Below, in pieces: positions 1 through 5,658 of a stretch of DNA of 14,459 bases (position 1 is its first letter; the number at the start of each line of letters is the position of its first letter). The stretch covers positions 1-14,459 of the forward strand of contig DGDD01000128.1 of NCBI GenBank assembly GCA_002385265.1, read 5' to 3'. The translations under genes were made by a program, and so were the position numbers. Below the pieces are notes generated by a model. It ran no database searches and was not told the origin of the DNA. It worked only from the letters and a program-made list of their open reading frames with translations. The DNA comes from Chitinophagaceae bacterium UBA3961 (lineage in GTDB: Bacteria > Bacteroidota > Bacteroidia > Chitinophagales > Chitinophagaceae).

Positions 1-27
1 ACAGATTAGAACCCGATATTCAATCAA

Positions 28-62
28 CCTAAGGCCTAACACCTAAAGCCTAACACCTACCT
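28..62 (-). repeat. Heptamer array (CCTAANN on +, TTAGGNN on the sense strand of the protease gene)
   Basis: Five consecutive 7-bp units can be read on the plus strand at 28, 35, 42, 49 and 56; the first four are CCTAA followed by two variable bases and the last is CCTACCT. On the minus strand, the sense strand of the adjacent metalloprotease gene, they read TTAGGNN or TAGGTAGG and start inside the TAG stop codon of that gene (63-61). Further TAG triplets lie 4, 11, 18, 25 and 32 nt beyond the start of the stop codon, so they fall in all three frames. The array may belong to a longer element cut by the window edge. Confidence 0.85.
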
Positions 63-2193
63 ACTGCTTCACAATCTTCCTCACCAACACCTTATCCCCA
101 AACACCGCTCTCACATAATAAATTCCTGCAGCAGCGCCACTAATATTGAATTGATAATAGTTATTACCTCCAATGGTCGCTTTGTCGATGATCTTTTGTC
201 CCGATGCACTGAAAACCTGAATCGCTTTTAAATTTGTTGGATTCGGGAAAAATTGCACGAGCATATTGCCGGAAGTTGGACTCGGTGTTACCATGAATCC
301 CTTCGCCTTCAAATTCGGGTTGATGGTAATGGTGTACAAATTGATATCGTCTAAATAGATATTGTTCTCGTATCCATTCGTATTTCTAAAAGCAATTAAA
401 ATAGGTCCCGATGAAATGTAATTAATCAAATTCACCGAGTCTTTTCTCCATTCTGTAGGTGCCGGTAAAAAGGCATTGGTGGTAGTACCTGTGCGGGTGA
501 TCAAACTGCTACCCCATTTTTTGTAGAGAGAAGTATAGGTGGCGCCACAGTCAGTACTTACCAGCACTTCCAAGGTATCCCAAACCGTGTTGGTACCATT
601 AACGGACGAATACACTGCCGCAGCAACTTGAAAAGTTAAATAGGCAGAGTCAACACCCGTTAAGTCTACCCTTGGTAAACGCAAATCATCTTTAGTACCT
701 ACATTATTGTTGTTGTAATTGTCAATCATTGCCGATGCAGATCCTGTTTTCGAAGCATTCAACGAACGGTTCCAAGTGCCTTTTGAATCATTGTTTACAA
801 TGTCCCAACCACTTGGTGGGAAGGTGGTGGTTTCAAATCCTTCGGTGATTGAAGCAACGGGACTATCGTACAAAAAGGATTTGCTGGCGTTGTCATTACT
901 AGTATCACCGTCTGTAGCTCCATTGGGATTGCTAATTGTGATCGCAATGATATGAGAGCCGGTAGCAACGGTTTTTGCGGGCAAACTAATGTTTACAGTG
1001 GCACTGTTGGCTACAGAACCGGTCCAAGTATAACTGGTGCTGGTACCATTGTCCAAAGTAGTGGTTACCACCAAACTGGTTAACACATTGCTTCCTTTGT
1101 TCTTCACCGTTATAGTAGGTGTGATGGTAGAAGCACAAACGCGGATATCCGGATTGTTAATTGAAATCAAAGCTGCATTGTTTGGATACAAAACCGGTGC
1201 GCTACAAGCATTCGAGCTAAGTAAAGACGAACGATAGGTGAGCAAAGCGGCTTCCATTCTTGTTACTTGCTGTGTAGTGAACATTACCAAACATTGGTCG
1301 TAGCTATAGTCCATATAGTTCTGATACATGATACCGTTTCCAGTGGCAGTGCATGCATCGAGCTTTATACCTGTGCCACATCCTGAAGTGGCGTCTGTTT
1401 GATTCGGAGTATCATCAACATAGTCGGTTCCGGTGCATGCACCGTTATCATCTCCCCAAATATGGTAGAGATTGAAATAATGCCCCAGTTCATGGGTCAA
1501 TGTTTTTCCTCCGTTGTATTGTGCATATGATCCTCCGGGTAATGAATTGTAGTCAACCACTACGCCTTGTGCCAAGGGGTCGCCATCGTTCGGGAAGGTT
1601 GCATATCCTAGTACACCGCCCGCCAGGGTACAGATCCAAATGTTTAAATAGCGATCGGGGTCCCAACTGTCAATACCGCCTGCCACACTGTATTTCACGC
1701 CATCATCGGTATAATTAAAAGAGGATTGAGAGGTGGTAACGCGATTGATACCGGTGGTTGGGTCACCATTTGGATCTTGCTGAGCCAAACAGAATTGTAT
1801 AGACGATTTGCCTAAGAGCGATTTGAAATAACTCGGTATACGGCTTGTATCGCCGTTGGTGCCACTATAGTCTTTATTCAAGGTATCGAGCTGCGCTTGA
1901 ATTTGCGCGGTCGTAACTGCATTCGGATTGGTGAGTACGATGTGAAACACCACGGGTATGGAATACACTTGATCGGTTTTCAATTGTATGGAACCGTTAC
2001 GAAGTTTTGTATTGAAAACATCACGTTGCTGCTCAAACTGTTTCTGCAAATTGGCGTTGCGCTGGAAGCGGCTTTGCAGTCGGTCCATGGTACCGCATTT
2101 GGCAGCCGAGTTGTTCTTGATTTTTTGGGCGAAAGAATGAAGAGAGCATCCAATTATTATTAGAAAAGCTAAAAAAGTACATTTTGATCGCAT
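61..2193 (-). CDS. Secreted M43-family zinc metalloprotease with T9SS sorting domain
   Basis: A 710-residue secreted protease. Residues 1-22 form a signal peptide ending SFA before Gln23; Cys16 in IIGC resembles a lipobox, but the C-terminal sorting domain favours ordinary signal peptidase I cleavage. The catalytic domain (about 80-330) has the extended zinc motif HELGHYFNLYH at 234-244 (His234, His238 and His244 as ligands, Glu235 catalytic) and a Met-turn NYMDYS around Met294, which fits the pappalysin/cytophagalysin family M43. The usual Gly of HExxHxxGxxH is Asn241 here. A CARDB-like or Ig-like domain follows (about 345-445), then a jelly-roll 'choice-of-anchor J'/cleaved-adhesin type domain (about 450-625, starting EGFE and FPPSGW). 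Residues about 633-710 are a type A T9SS tail (FFPNPT, GIYYVRA, KIVKQ). It is likely exported and anchored or released at the cell surface to degrade proteins. The start is the only Met before the signal peptide. Confidence 0.93.
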   Translation of the reverse strand: MRSKCTFLAFLIIIGCSLHSFAQKIKNNSAAKCGTMDRLQSRFQRNANLQKQFEQQRDVFNTKLRNGSIQLKTDQVYSIPVVFHIVLTNPNAVTTAQIQAQLDTLNKDYSGTNGDTSRIPSYFKSLLGKSSIQFCLAQQDPNGDPTTGINRVTTSQSSFNYTDDGVKYSVAGGIDSWDPDRYLNIWICTLAGGVLGYATFPNDGDPLAQGVVVDYNSLPGGSYAQYNGGKTLTHELGHYFNLYHIWGDDNGACTGTDYVDDTPNQTDATSGCGTGIKLDACTATGNGIMYQNYMDYSYDQCLVMFTTQQVTRMEAALLTYRSSLLSSNACSAPVLYPNNAALISINNPDIRVCASTITPTITVKNKGSNVLTSLVVTTTLDNGTSTSYTWTGSVANSATVNISLPAKTVATGSHIIAITISNPNGATDGDTSNDNASKSFLYDSPVASITEGFETTTFPPSGWDIVNNDSKGTWNRSLNASKTGSASAMIDNYNNNNVGTKDDLRLPRVDLTGVDSAYLTFQVAAAVYSSVNGTNTVWDTLEVLVSTDCGATYTSLYKKWGSSLITRTGTTTNAFLPAPTEWRKDSVNLINYISSGPILIAFRNTNGYENNIYLDDINLYTITINPNLKAKGFMVTPSPTSGNMLVQFFPNPTNLKAIQVFSASGQKIIDKATIGGNNYYQFNISGAAAGIYYVRAVFGDKVLVRKIVKQ

Positions 2194-2350
2194 TCGCAGG
2201 AAATTTAAAGTGTGGCCGGATCTATACTAGAACCTGATTCCAGTATCATTTGTTTAAATAGATACGTAGAAATTAAGCAAAAGATAGCCCGGAAATTGGA
2301 ATGTATATAAAATGATGATGAAAAGGGCGATTTGGTGGGGAAGGGAGGTG

Positions 2351-2385
2351 ATAATTAATAATTAAGAATTAATAATTAATAATTA
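2351..2385. repeat. AT-rich heptamer array (ATAATTA)x5
   Basis: Five uninterrupted 7-bp units start at 2351, 2358, 2365, 2372 and 2379. Four are ATAATTA and the middle one is AGAATTA. A second copy in opposite orientation lies at 8766-8800 next to htrA; aligned by reverse complement the two agree at 33 of 35 positions, and the middle unit is variant in both. Unlike the other arrays this one is not at a gene end; it is between two gene starts. Confidence 0.85.
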
Positions 2386-2422
2386 AACGGCCGGCAGGCG
2401 GGTTGACTGAATATCGGAGGCT

Positions 2423-2452
2423 AATCTGTGGGAATCTGTAAAAATCTGAGGT
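2423..2452. repeat. Decamer array with AATCTG core
   Basis: AATCTG recurs at 2423, 2433 and 2443, an exact 10-bp period, with four variable bases between the hexamers. The spacing is close to one DNA helical turn. I recall similar AATCTGTG-type intergenic repeats from other Bacteroidota, but that is recollection and not a search. Confidence 0.65.
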
Positions 2453-2490
2453 CAAAATCGAAGTATTGCAATGTTGAGAAAGAGGAGAGA

Positions 2491-2528
2491 CTTTGCGACA
2501 TCTTGGCGCTCTTCGCGGTCGTTGCGGT
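2491..2528. repeat. Nonamer-like GCG repeat block
   Basis: GCG recurs at 2495, 2506, 2515 and 2524 (spacings 11, 9, 9) inside repeated CTTTGCG/CTTCGCGG/GTTGCGGTG text. The reverse complement resembles the CCGCNNAGA nonamers at 5378-5404 in the accC-ispH spacer, so both belong to one dispersed family. Confidence 0.6.
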
Positions 2529-2545
2529 GAAAACTTCCTCGCCCC

Positions 2546-2575
2546 TCTGAAATCCCGAATTTTTCCCTAGTTTTG
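2546..2575 (+). promoter_or_regulatory. Probable efp promoter (Bacteroidota type)
   Basis: TAGTTTTG at 2568-2575 matches the -7 consensus TAnnTTTG exactly. TCTG at 2546-2549, 18 bp upstream, is a one-mismatch version of the -33 TTTG. The predicted transcription start near 2581 leaves a leader of about 46 nt before the ATG at 2627. Confidence 0.6.
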
Positions 2576-2626
2576 CCCTCCGCAAAAAGCGGAAACGATT
2601 CATTTTACAATAAAACAAACAATACA

Positions 2627-3193
2627 ATGGCAAGTACATCAGATATCAGCCGTGGTATGATCATCAAATTAGACGGTAGCTTGTATTCAATTGTAGAGTT
2701 CGGGGAGAACAAAACTGCCCGCGCTGCTGCAAAAGTATGGGCGAAATTGAAAGGTGTAGACAACTCACGTAGTATCGAAAAAACCTGGAACAGTGGCGAT
2801 ACCATCTATCCAGTACGCGTAGAACGCAAAAACTATCAATACCTCTATAAAGACGATACCGGCTACAATTTCATGGACAGCGAAACCTTCGAACAAATTG
2901 CTGTTCAAGAATCTATGGTTGACGCACCTCAGTTCTTAAAAGACGGTCAGGAAGTAAGTGTTCTGGTAAACACTGAAACAGAAACTCCGATGAGCGTGGA
3001 ACTTCCCGACAAAATTGTTTTGAAAGTAACGTATAGCGAACCCGGTATTAAAGGTGATACCGCTACCCGTACTTTAAAGCCTGCTACCCTCGAAACAGGA
3101 GCCACTATCAACGTGCCTTTGTTCGTAAATGAAGGGGAGTTGATCCGTGTAAACACCAAGTCAGGTGAATACGTAGAACGCGTAAAAGAATAA
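2627..3193 (+). CDS. efp: Translation elongation factor P (Arg-type loop)
   Basis: EF-P binds between the ribosomal P and E sites and relieves stalling at polyproline stretches. The 188-residue product has the family's usual length and three domains: an N-terminal KOW-like domain (1 to about 62), an OB domain (about 65-127) and a C-terminal OB domain with the signature GDTATRTLKPAT (about 143-154). The loop that reaches the peptidyl-transferase centre reads KTARAAAKVWAKLK (29-42). A gapless alignment to the common KPGKGQAF-type loop puts Arg32 where most bacteria have the modified Lys, and Pro and both Gly are absent. Arg32 is the residue rhamnosylated by EarP in Pseudomonas. No modifying enzyme is encoded in this window. 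An in-frame ATG at 2573 would add 18 residues, but it overlaps the predicted -7 box, and MAST at 2627 matches the family start. accB follows after a terminator. Confidence 0.96.
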   Translation: MASTSDISRGMIIKLDGSLYSIVEFGENKTARAAAKVWAKLKGVDNSRSIEKTWNSGDTIYPVRVERKNYQYLYKDDTGYNFMDSETFEQIAVQESMVDAPQFLKDGQEVSVLVNTETETPMSVELPDKIVLKVTYSEPGIKGDTATRTLKPATLETGATINVPLFVNEGELIRVNTKSGEYVERVKE

Positions 3194-3222
3194 TTAGCAT
3201 AATTTATTATACCTAAGTCGTT

Positions 3223-3252
3223 AAAAGTGTTACTTTTAGTAACACTTTTTTT
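3223..3252 (+). terminator. Rho-independent terminator after efp
   Basis: A perfect 11-bp stem, AAAAGTGTTAC (3223-3233) with GTAACACTTTT (3239-3249), has a 5-nt loop TTTTA and runs into seven consecutive T (3246-3252). It suggests efp is transcribed largely apart from accB. Confidence 0.9.
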
Positions 3253-3263
3253 GATAAGGGCAT

Positions 3264-3297
3264 TTTGTGTCCAAATGGCGATTTTGCCTTATCTTAG
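3264..3297 (+). promoter_or_regulatory. Possible accB promoter
   Basis: TATCTTAG (3290-3297) matches TAnnTTTG at all but one fixed position. TTTG at 3264-3267 could be the -33 element, but its spacing of 22 bp is long. The position, after the efp terminator and about 40 bp before the accB start, is sensible. Confidence 0.4.
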
Positions 3298-3339
3298 CCG
3301 CCAATTTTAACAGAACCGATCACTTAAAAACCCATTCTG

Positions 3340-3834
3340 ATGGATTTCAAACAAATTCAGGAGTTGATTAAAATGATCAACAAATCCAACATCGGTGAAG
3401 TATCGATTGAGGAGAAAGGTTTCAAATTGACCATCAAACAAAAAGAGGAGCCCGTACAACAAGTGATTGCTGCTCCTACGATGGCGATGCCTGCCGCTGC
3501 TTCTTATGCTGCCGCTGCTCCTGCAGCTGCACCCGCTTCCGCCGCTGCACCTGCAGCCGATAAGCCAAAAGCTGCTGAAGCGAGCACCGATAACTTAGTT
3601 ACCATTAAGAGTCCCATGATTGGTACCTTCTACCGTAGCCCATCTCCAGGTAAACCCGTGTTCGTTGAACCCGGTTCTGAGATCAATGCAGGCTCTGTAG
3701 TTTGTATCATCGAAGCGATGAAACTTTTCAATGAAATTGAAAGTGAAGTCAAAGGAAAAATCGTGAAAATTTTGGTTGAGGACGCTTCTCCAGTTGAGTA
3801 CGATCAACCGTTATTCCTGGTAGAACCTGCCTAA
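3340..3834 (+). CDS. accB: Biotin carboxyl carrier protein of acetyl-CoA carboxylase
   Basis: A 164-residue BCCP that carries carboxybiotin between biotin carboxylase and carboxyltransferase in the first committed step of fatty acid synthesis. Residues 1-32 are the conserved N-terminal segment. Residues about 45-80 form an Ala/Pro-rich flexible linker. Residues about 87-164 are the biotinyl domain, with SPMIGTFYRSPSPG and the biotinylation motif EAMKL; Lys128 is the acceptor, 36 residues from the C-terminus, as usual for the family. accC follows 85 bp downstream, the usual pairing. An inverted repeat lies in the gap. The start MDFKQIQELI is the family's normal N-terminus. Confidence 0.97.
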   Translation: MDFKQIQELIKMINKSNIGEVSIEEKGFKLTIKQKEEPVQQVIAAPTMAMPAAASYAAAAPAAAPASAAAPAADKPKAAEASTDNLVTIKSPMIGTFYRSPSPGKPVFVEPGSEINAGSVVCIIEAMKLFNEIESEVKGKIVKILVEDASPVEYDQPLFLVEPA

Positions 3835-3853
3835 GAAAATAGCTACTTGAATG

Positions 3854-3880
3854 AATCCCTTTTCATAAAAGAAAGGGATT
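3854..3880 (+). other. Inverted repeat between accB and accC
   Basis: AATCCCTTT (3854-3862) pairs with AAAGGGATT (3872-3880) around a 9-nt loop. The stem may extend through TGAA and TTCA with a small bulge. No strong T-tract follows (TGTTCATTGT), so it looks more like an mRNA-stabilising, processing or partial attenuation hairpin than a full terminator. Confidence 0.55.
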
Positions 3881-3919
3881 TGTTCATTGTACCCCCATTT
3901 TCAACTTTAATTAAACTCC

Positions 3920-5257
3920 ATGTTCAAGAAAATATTGATCGCTAATCGTGGCGAAATCGCCCTTCGTGTGATCCGCACTTGTAGAGAAATGGGCATCAAA
4001 ACGGTTGCCGTATATTCAACTGCCGATAAAGACAGTCTTCACGTGAAATTCGCTGATGAAGCCGTTTGTATTGGTAAGCCCTCCAGCTCTGATAGTTATT
4101 TGAATATCCCTCATATTATGGCCGCTGCCGAAATCACCAATGCCGATGGTATTCACCCCGGTTATGGTTTCTTGGCAGAGAATGCCAAGTTCGCTGAAAT
4201 CTGTGGCGACCATGGCATCAAATTCATCGGACCTACTCCCGATCAAATTCGTTTGATGGGTGATAAAATCACCGCTAAAGATACTATGATCAAAGCCGGC
4301 GTTCCTGTGGTTCCCGGTGGAGAAGGTTTGTTAGAAAGCCTCGAACAAGCGAAAAGCTTGGCAAAAGAAGTAGGCTATCCTGTTATCTTAAAAGCAACTG
4401 CCGGCGGTGGTGGTAAAGGTATGCGTGTGGTATGGAGCGAAGACGAAATGGAACGCGCCTACAATACCGCTCGCGCTGAAGCCGGTGCCGCTTTCAAAAA
4501 CGACGGTGTATACCTCGAAAAATTCGTAGAAGAACCTCGCCACATCGAAATTCAAGTGGCCGGCGACCGCTACGGTAAAGTATGTCACTTGAGTGAGCGC
4601 GATTGCTCTATTCAACGTCGTCACCAAAAATTAGTAGAAGAATCTCCCTCACCTTTCATGACTCCCGAATTGCGTCACCGCATGGGTGAAGCTGCTCGCA
4701 AAGCTGCCAGCGCCATCGGATATGAAAGCGTAGGTACCATCGAATTCCTCGTTGATAAACACCGCAATTTCTACTTCATGGAAATGAACACGCGTATCCA
4801 AGTAGAGCATTGCGTAACCGAAGAAGTAACCAATTTCGATTTGATCAAAGAACAAATCAAAATTGCCGCAGGTGACCCTATCAGCGGCGCCGATTACGAA
4901 CCAGCGATGCACGCCATCGAATGTCGTATCAATGCTGAAGATCCTTATAACGACTTCAGACCTTCTCCGGGCAGAATTACGGTGTTGCACCAACCCGGTG
5001 GTCACGGTATTCGTATCGACTCTCACGTATATGCAGGCTATACCATTCCGCCTTACTACGATTCAATGATCGCAAAAATTATTGCGGTTGCTCGTACACG
5101 TAAGGAGGCAATTGATACCATGAGCCGCGCATTGAGTGAATACGTTATTGAAGGAGTGAAAACAACCATTCCTTTCCATCAACAACTCATGAAGAATGAG
5201 AAGTTCATCAGCGGCGATTTCAATACGAAATTCCTGGAGAGCTTCAAAATGCAGTAA
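3920..5257 (+). CDS. accC: Biotin carboxylase subunit of acetyl-CoA carboxylase
   Basis: A 445-residue ATP-grasp enzyme that carboxylates biotin on BCCP using ATP and bicarbonate. The N-terminal biotin carboxylase domain starts [15 protein letters not shown]. The ATP-grasp domain has a Gly-rich loop [12 protein letters not shown] (Lys158 onward). The catalytic segment [10 protein letters not shown] begins at Glu288, so Glu288, Asn290 and Arg292 fall at the same numbers as in the E. coli enzyme. Cys298 replaces the common Pro of EHPVTE. The C-terminal domain includes [16 protein letters not shown]. Length is close to the family norm of about 450. It is the last gene of its group: an octamer array starts 8 bp after the stop codon and leads into a strong terminator. 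Confidence 0.97.
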   Translation: MFKKILIANRGEIALRVIRTCREMGIKTVAVYSTADKDSLHVKFADEAVCIGKPSSSDSYLNIPHIMAAAEITNADGIHPGYGFLAENAKFAEICGDHGIKFIGPTPDQIRLMGDKITAKDTMIKAGVPVVPGGEGLLESLEQAKSLAKEVGYPVILKATAGGGGKGMRVVWSEDEMERAYNTARAEAGAAFKNDGVYLEKFVEEPRHIEIQVAGDRYGKVCHLSERDCSIQRRHQKLVEESPSPFMTPELRHRMGEAARKAASAIGYESVGTIEFLVDKHRNFYFMEMNTRIQVEHCVTEEVTNFDLIKEQIKIAAGDPISGADYEPAMHAIECRINAEDPYNDFRPSPGRITVLHQPGGHGIRIDSHVYAGYTIPPYYDSMIAKIIAVARTRKEAIDTMSRALSEYVIEGVKTTIPFHQQLMKNEKFISGDFNTKFLESFKMQ

Positions 5258-5265
5258 TAGCTTGA

Positions 5266-5305
5266 AGTTGTTGAGTGGGTAAGTTATTTAGTTTTTTAGT
5301 TGGGG
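5266..5305 (+). repeat. AGTT octamer array after accC
   Basis: AGTT or AGTG recurs at 5266, 5274, 5282, 5290 and 5298, an exact 8-bp period over five units. The array starts just after the accC stop codon and its last unit runs into the terminator stem. A 17-nt stretch (5280-5296) recurs exactly at 14342-14358 after the rhodanese gene, also just before a terminator. Confidence 0.8.
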
Positions 5306-5329
5306 GGCCGAATTAGGCCCCTTTTTTTT
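5304..5329 (+). terminator. Rho-independent terminator after accC
   Basis: GGGGCC (5304-5309) pairs with GGCCCC (5316-5321) around loop GAATTA, followed by eight T (5322-5329). It is oriented for plus-strand transcription from accBC. Confidence 0.92.
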
Positions 5330-5347
5330 GAAGTTGCGTTGCTGGGT

Positions 5348-5371
5348 TTTAGGCCTTAGGCTTTGGGCTTT
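5348..5371 (+). repeat. TTAGGNN heptamer array downstream of accC
   Basis: About three 7-bp units on the accC sense strand. These 24 nt are identical to 8281-8304 downstream of the GH13 gene. A 17-nt part is also the exact reverse complement of a stretch in the array at 5547-5658. GG or GGG tracts at 5344-5346, 5352, 5359 and 5365-5367 are 4-5 nt apart. Confidence 0.85.
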
Positions 5372-5377
5372 TCATCA

Positions 5378-5404
5378 CCGCAGAGGCCGCCAAGACCGCA
5401 ATGT
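5378..5404 (+). repeat. CCGC nonamer repeat
   Basis: CCGC recurs at 5378, 5387 and 5396, an exact 9-bp period, in units of the type CCGCNNAGA. A further CGCAAAGAG at 5408-5416 looks like a displaced unit. Related text in the opposite orientation lies at 2491-2528. Confidence 0.65.
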
Positions 5405-5436
5405 ATTCGCAAAGAGTTATTTTTTTCTCACCGCAG

Positions 5437-5485
5437 CTGCGAAGCATCCTTCGACTGTGCCTTCGGCCCGCTCAGGAACCTTCGC
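5437..5485 (-). repeat. Dispersed GGTTCCTGAGC repeat, copy 1
   Basis: On the minus strand this reads GCGAAGGTTCCTGAGC, then GGGCCGAAGG and GTCGAAGG. It matches the plus-strand block at 8352-8405, which has GCGAGGTTCCTGAGC, CGAAGG and GTCGAAG in the same order. I recall TCCTGAGCTTGTCGAAGG as a repeat seen in many environmental bacterial genomes; not searched. Confidence 0.65.
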
Positions 5486-5524
5486 AGCGATAACTCAGAG
5501 TTAGCACTCTGTTTAGAAGCGAAG
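5480..5524. other. Possible two-level hairpin in the spacer core
   Basis: CTTCGC (5480-5485) can pair with GCGAAG (5519-5524), and CAGAG (5496-5500) with CTCTG (5507-5511) around a 6-nt loop. There is no T-tract and no sign of a known RNA family; it could be a chance product of repeat sequence. Confidence 0.35.
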
Positions 5525-5546
5525 TCGTGTTCTTCACAACAAACGG

Positions 5547-5658
5547 CCTAAAGCCTAAAGCCTAAGGCCTAAAGCCCAACACCTAAAGCCTAAGGCCCAA
5601 CACCTAAAGCCTAACGCCCCAAAACTTAAAACTAAAAAACTCAAAACTTAAAACTTAA
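5547..5658 (-). repeat. Sixteen-unit heptamer array entering the ispH 3' end
   Basis: 112 bp divide into sixteen 7-bp units. The first ten (5547-5616) are CCTAANN or CCCAACA without interruption; the remaining six drift to ACTTAAA/AACTTAA types. On the minus strand (ispH sense) they read TTAGGNN and TTAAGTT. The ispH stop codon (5650-5648) and its last codons lie inside the array, so the array forms the ispH C-terminus. Confidence 0.9.

Larger units (their letters stand above)
2194..2626. other. Divergent spacer between the protease gene and efp, rich in short-period repeats
   Basis: This 433-bp spacer holds no credible gene. It contains an AT heptamer array (2351-2385), a decamer array (2423-2452), a nonamer-like block (2491-2528) and the likely efp promoter (2546-2575). 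No convincing TAnnTTTG box was found for the protease gene on the minus strand; TATCTTTT, about 90 bp upstream of its start, is the nearest approximation. Confidence 0.6.
5258..5647. other. Convergent accC/ispH spacer: composite repeat region
   Basis: This 390-bp spacer has no credible gene. In order it holds an AGTT octamer array, the accC terminator, a TTAGGNN array, CCGC nonamers, a GGTTCC-family repeat, a possible hairpin and a long CCTAANN array that runs into the 3' end of ispH. The outer heptamer arrays are in inverted orientation, each reading TTAGG on the sense strand of its neighbouring gene. The 8249-8792 spacer has the same plan. Confidence 0.75.

Noticed and set aside
28..62. Telomere-like repeat or chromosome end
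   Set aside because: TTAGGNN resembles telomere repeats only superficially; the arrays are internal, short, degenerate and at several gene ends.
61..2193. Lipoprotein based on Cys16 in IIGC
   Set aside because: The C-terminal T9SS sorting tail and the SFA-Q cleavage site fit an ordinary exported T9SS cargo better.
2343..2352. GGGAGGTGAT, a strong Shine-Dalgarno look-alike
   Set aside because: No start codon lies within usable distance downstream; an AT heptamer array follows.
2573..2626. N-terminal extension of EF-P by 18 residues
   Set aside because: The extra codons overlap the predicted -7 box (2568-2575), and family members start at the MAST position.
4016..5069. Antisense and out-of-frame ORFs inside accC (for example 4649-5026 minus)
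   Set aside because: They are shadows of a well-supported gene and have no recognisable domain.
5363..5551. 62-codon ORF in the accC/ispH spacer
   Set aside because: It is made of nonamer and GGTTCC-family repeat sequence and has no start signal or domain.
5348..5616. Classical insertion sequence bounded by the inverted heptamer arrays
   Set aside because: No transposase, no target duplication and degenerate arms; only a repeat composite can be supported.
5547..5658. CRISPR array
   Set aside because: The unit is 7 bp with no spacers and no cas genes are nearby.
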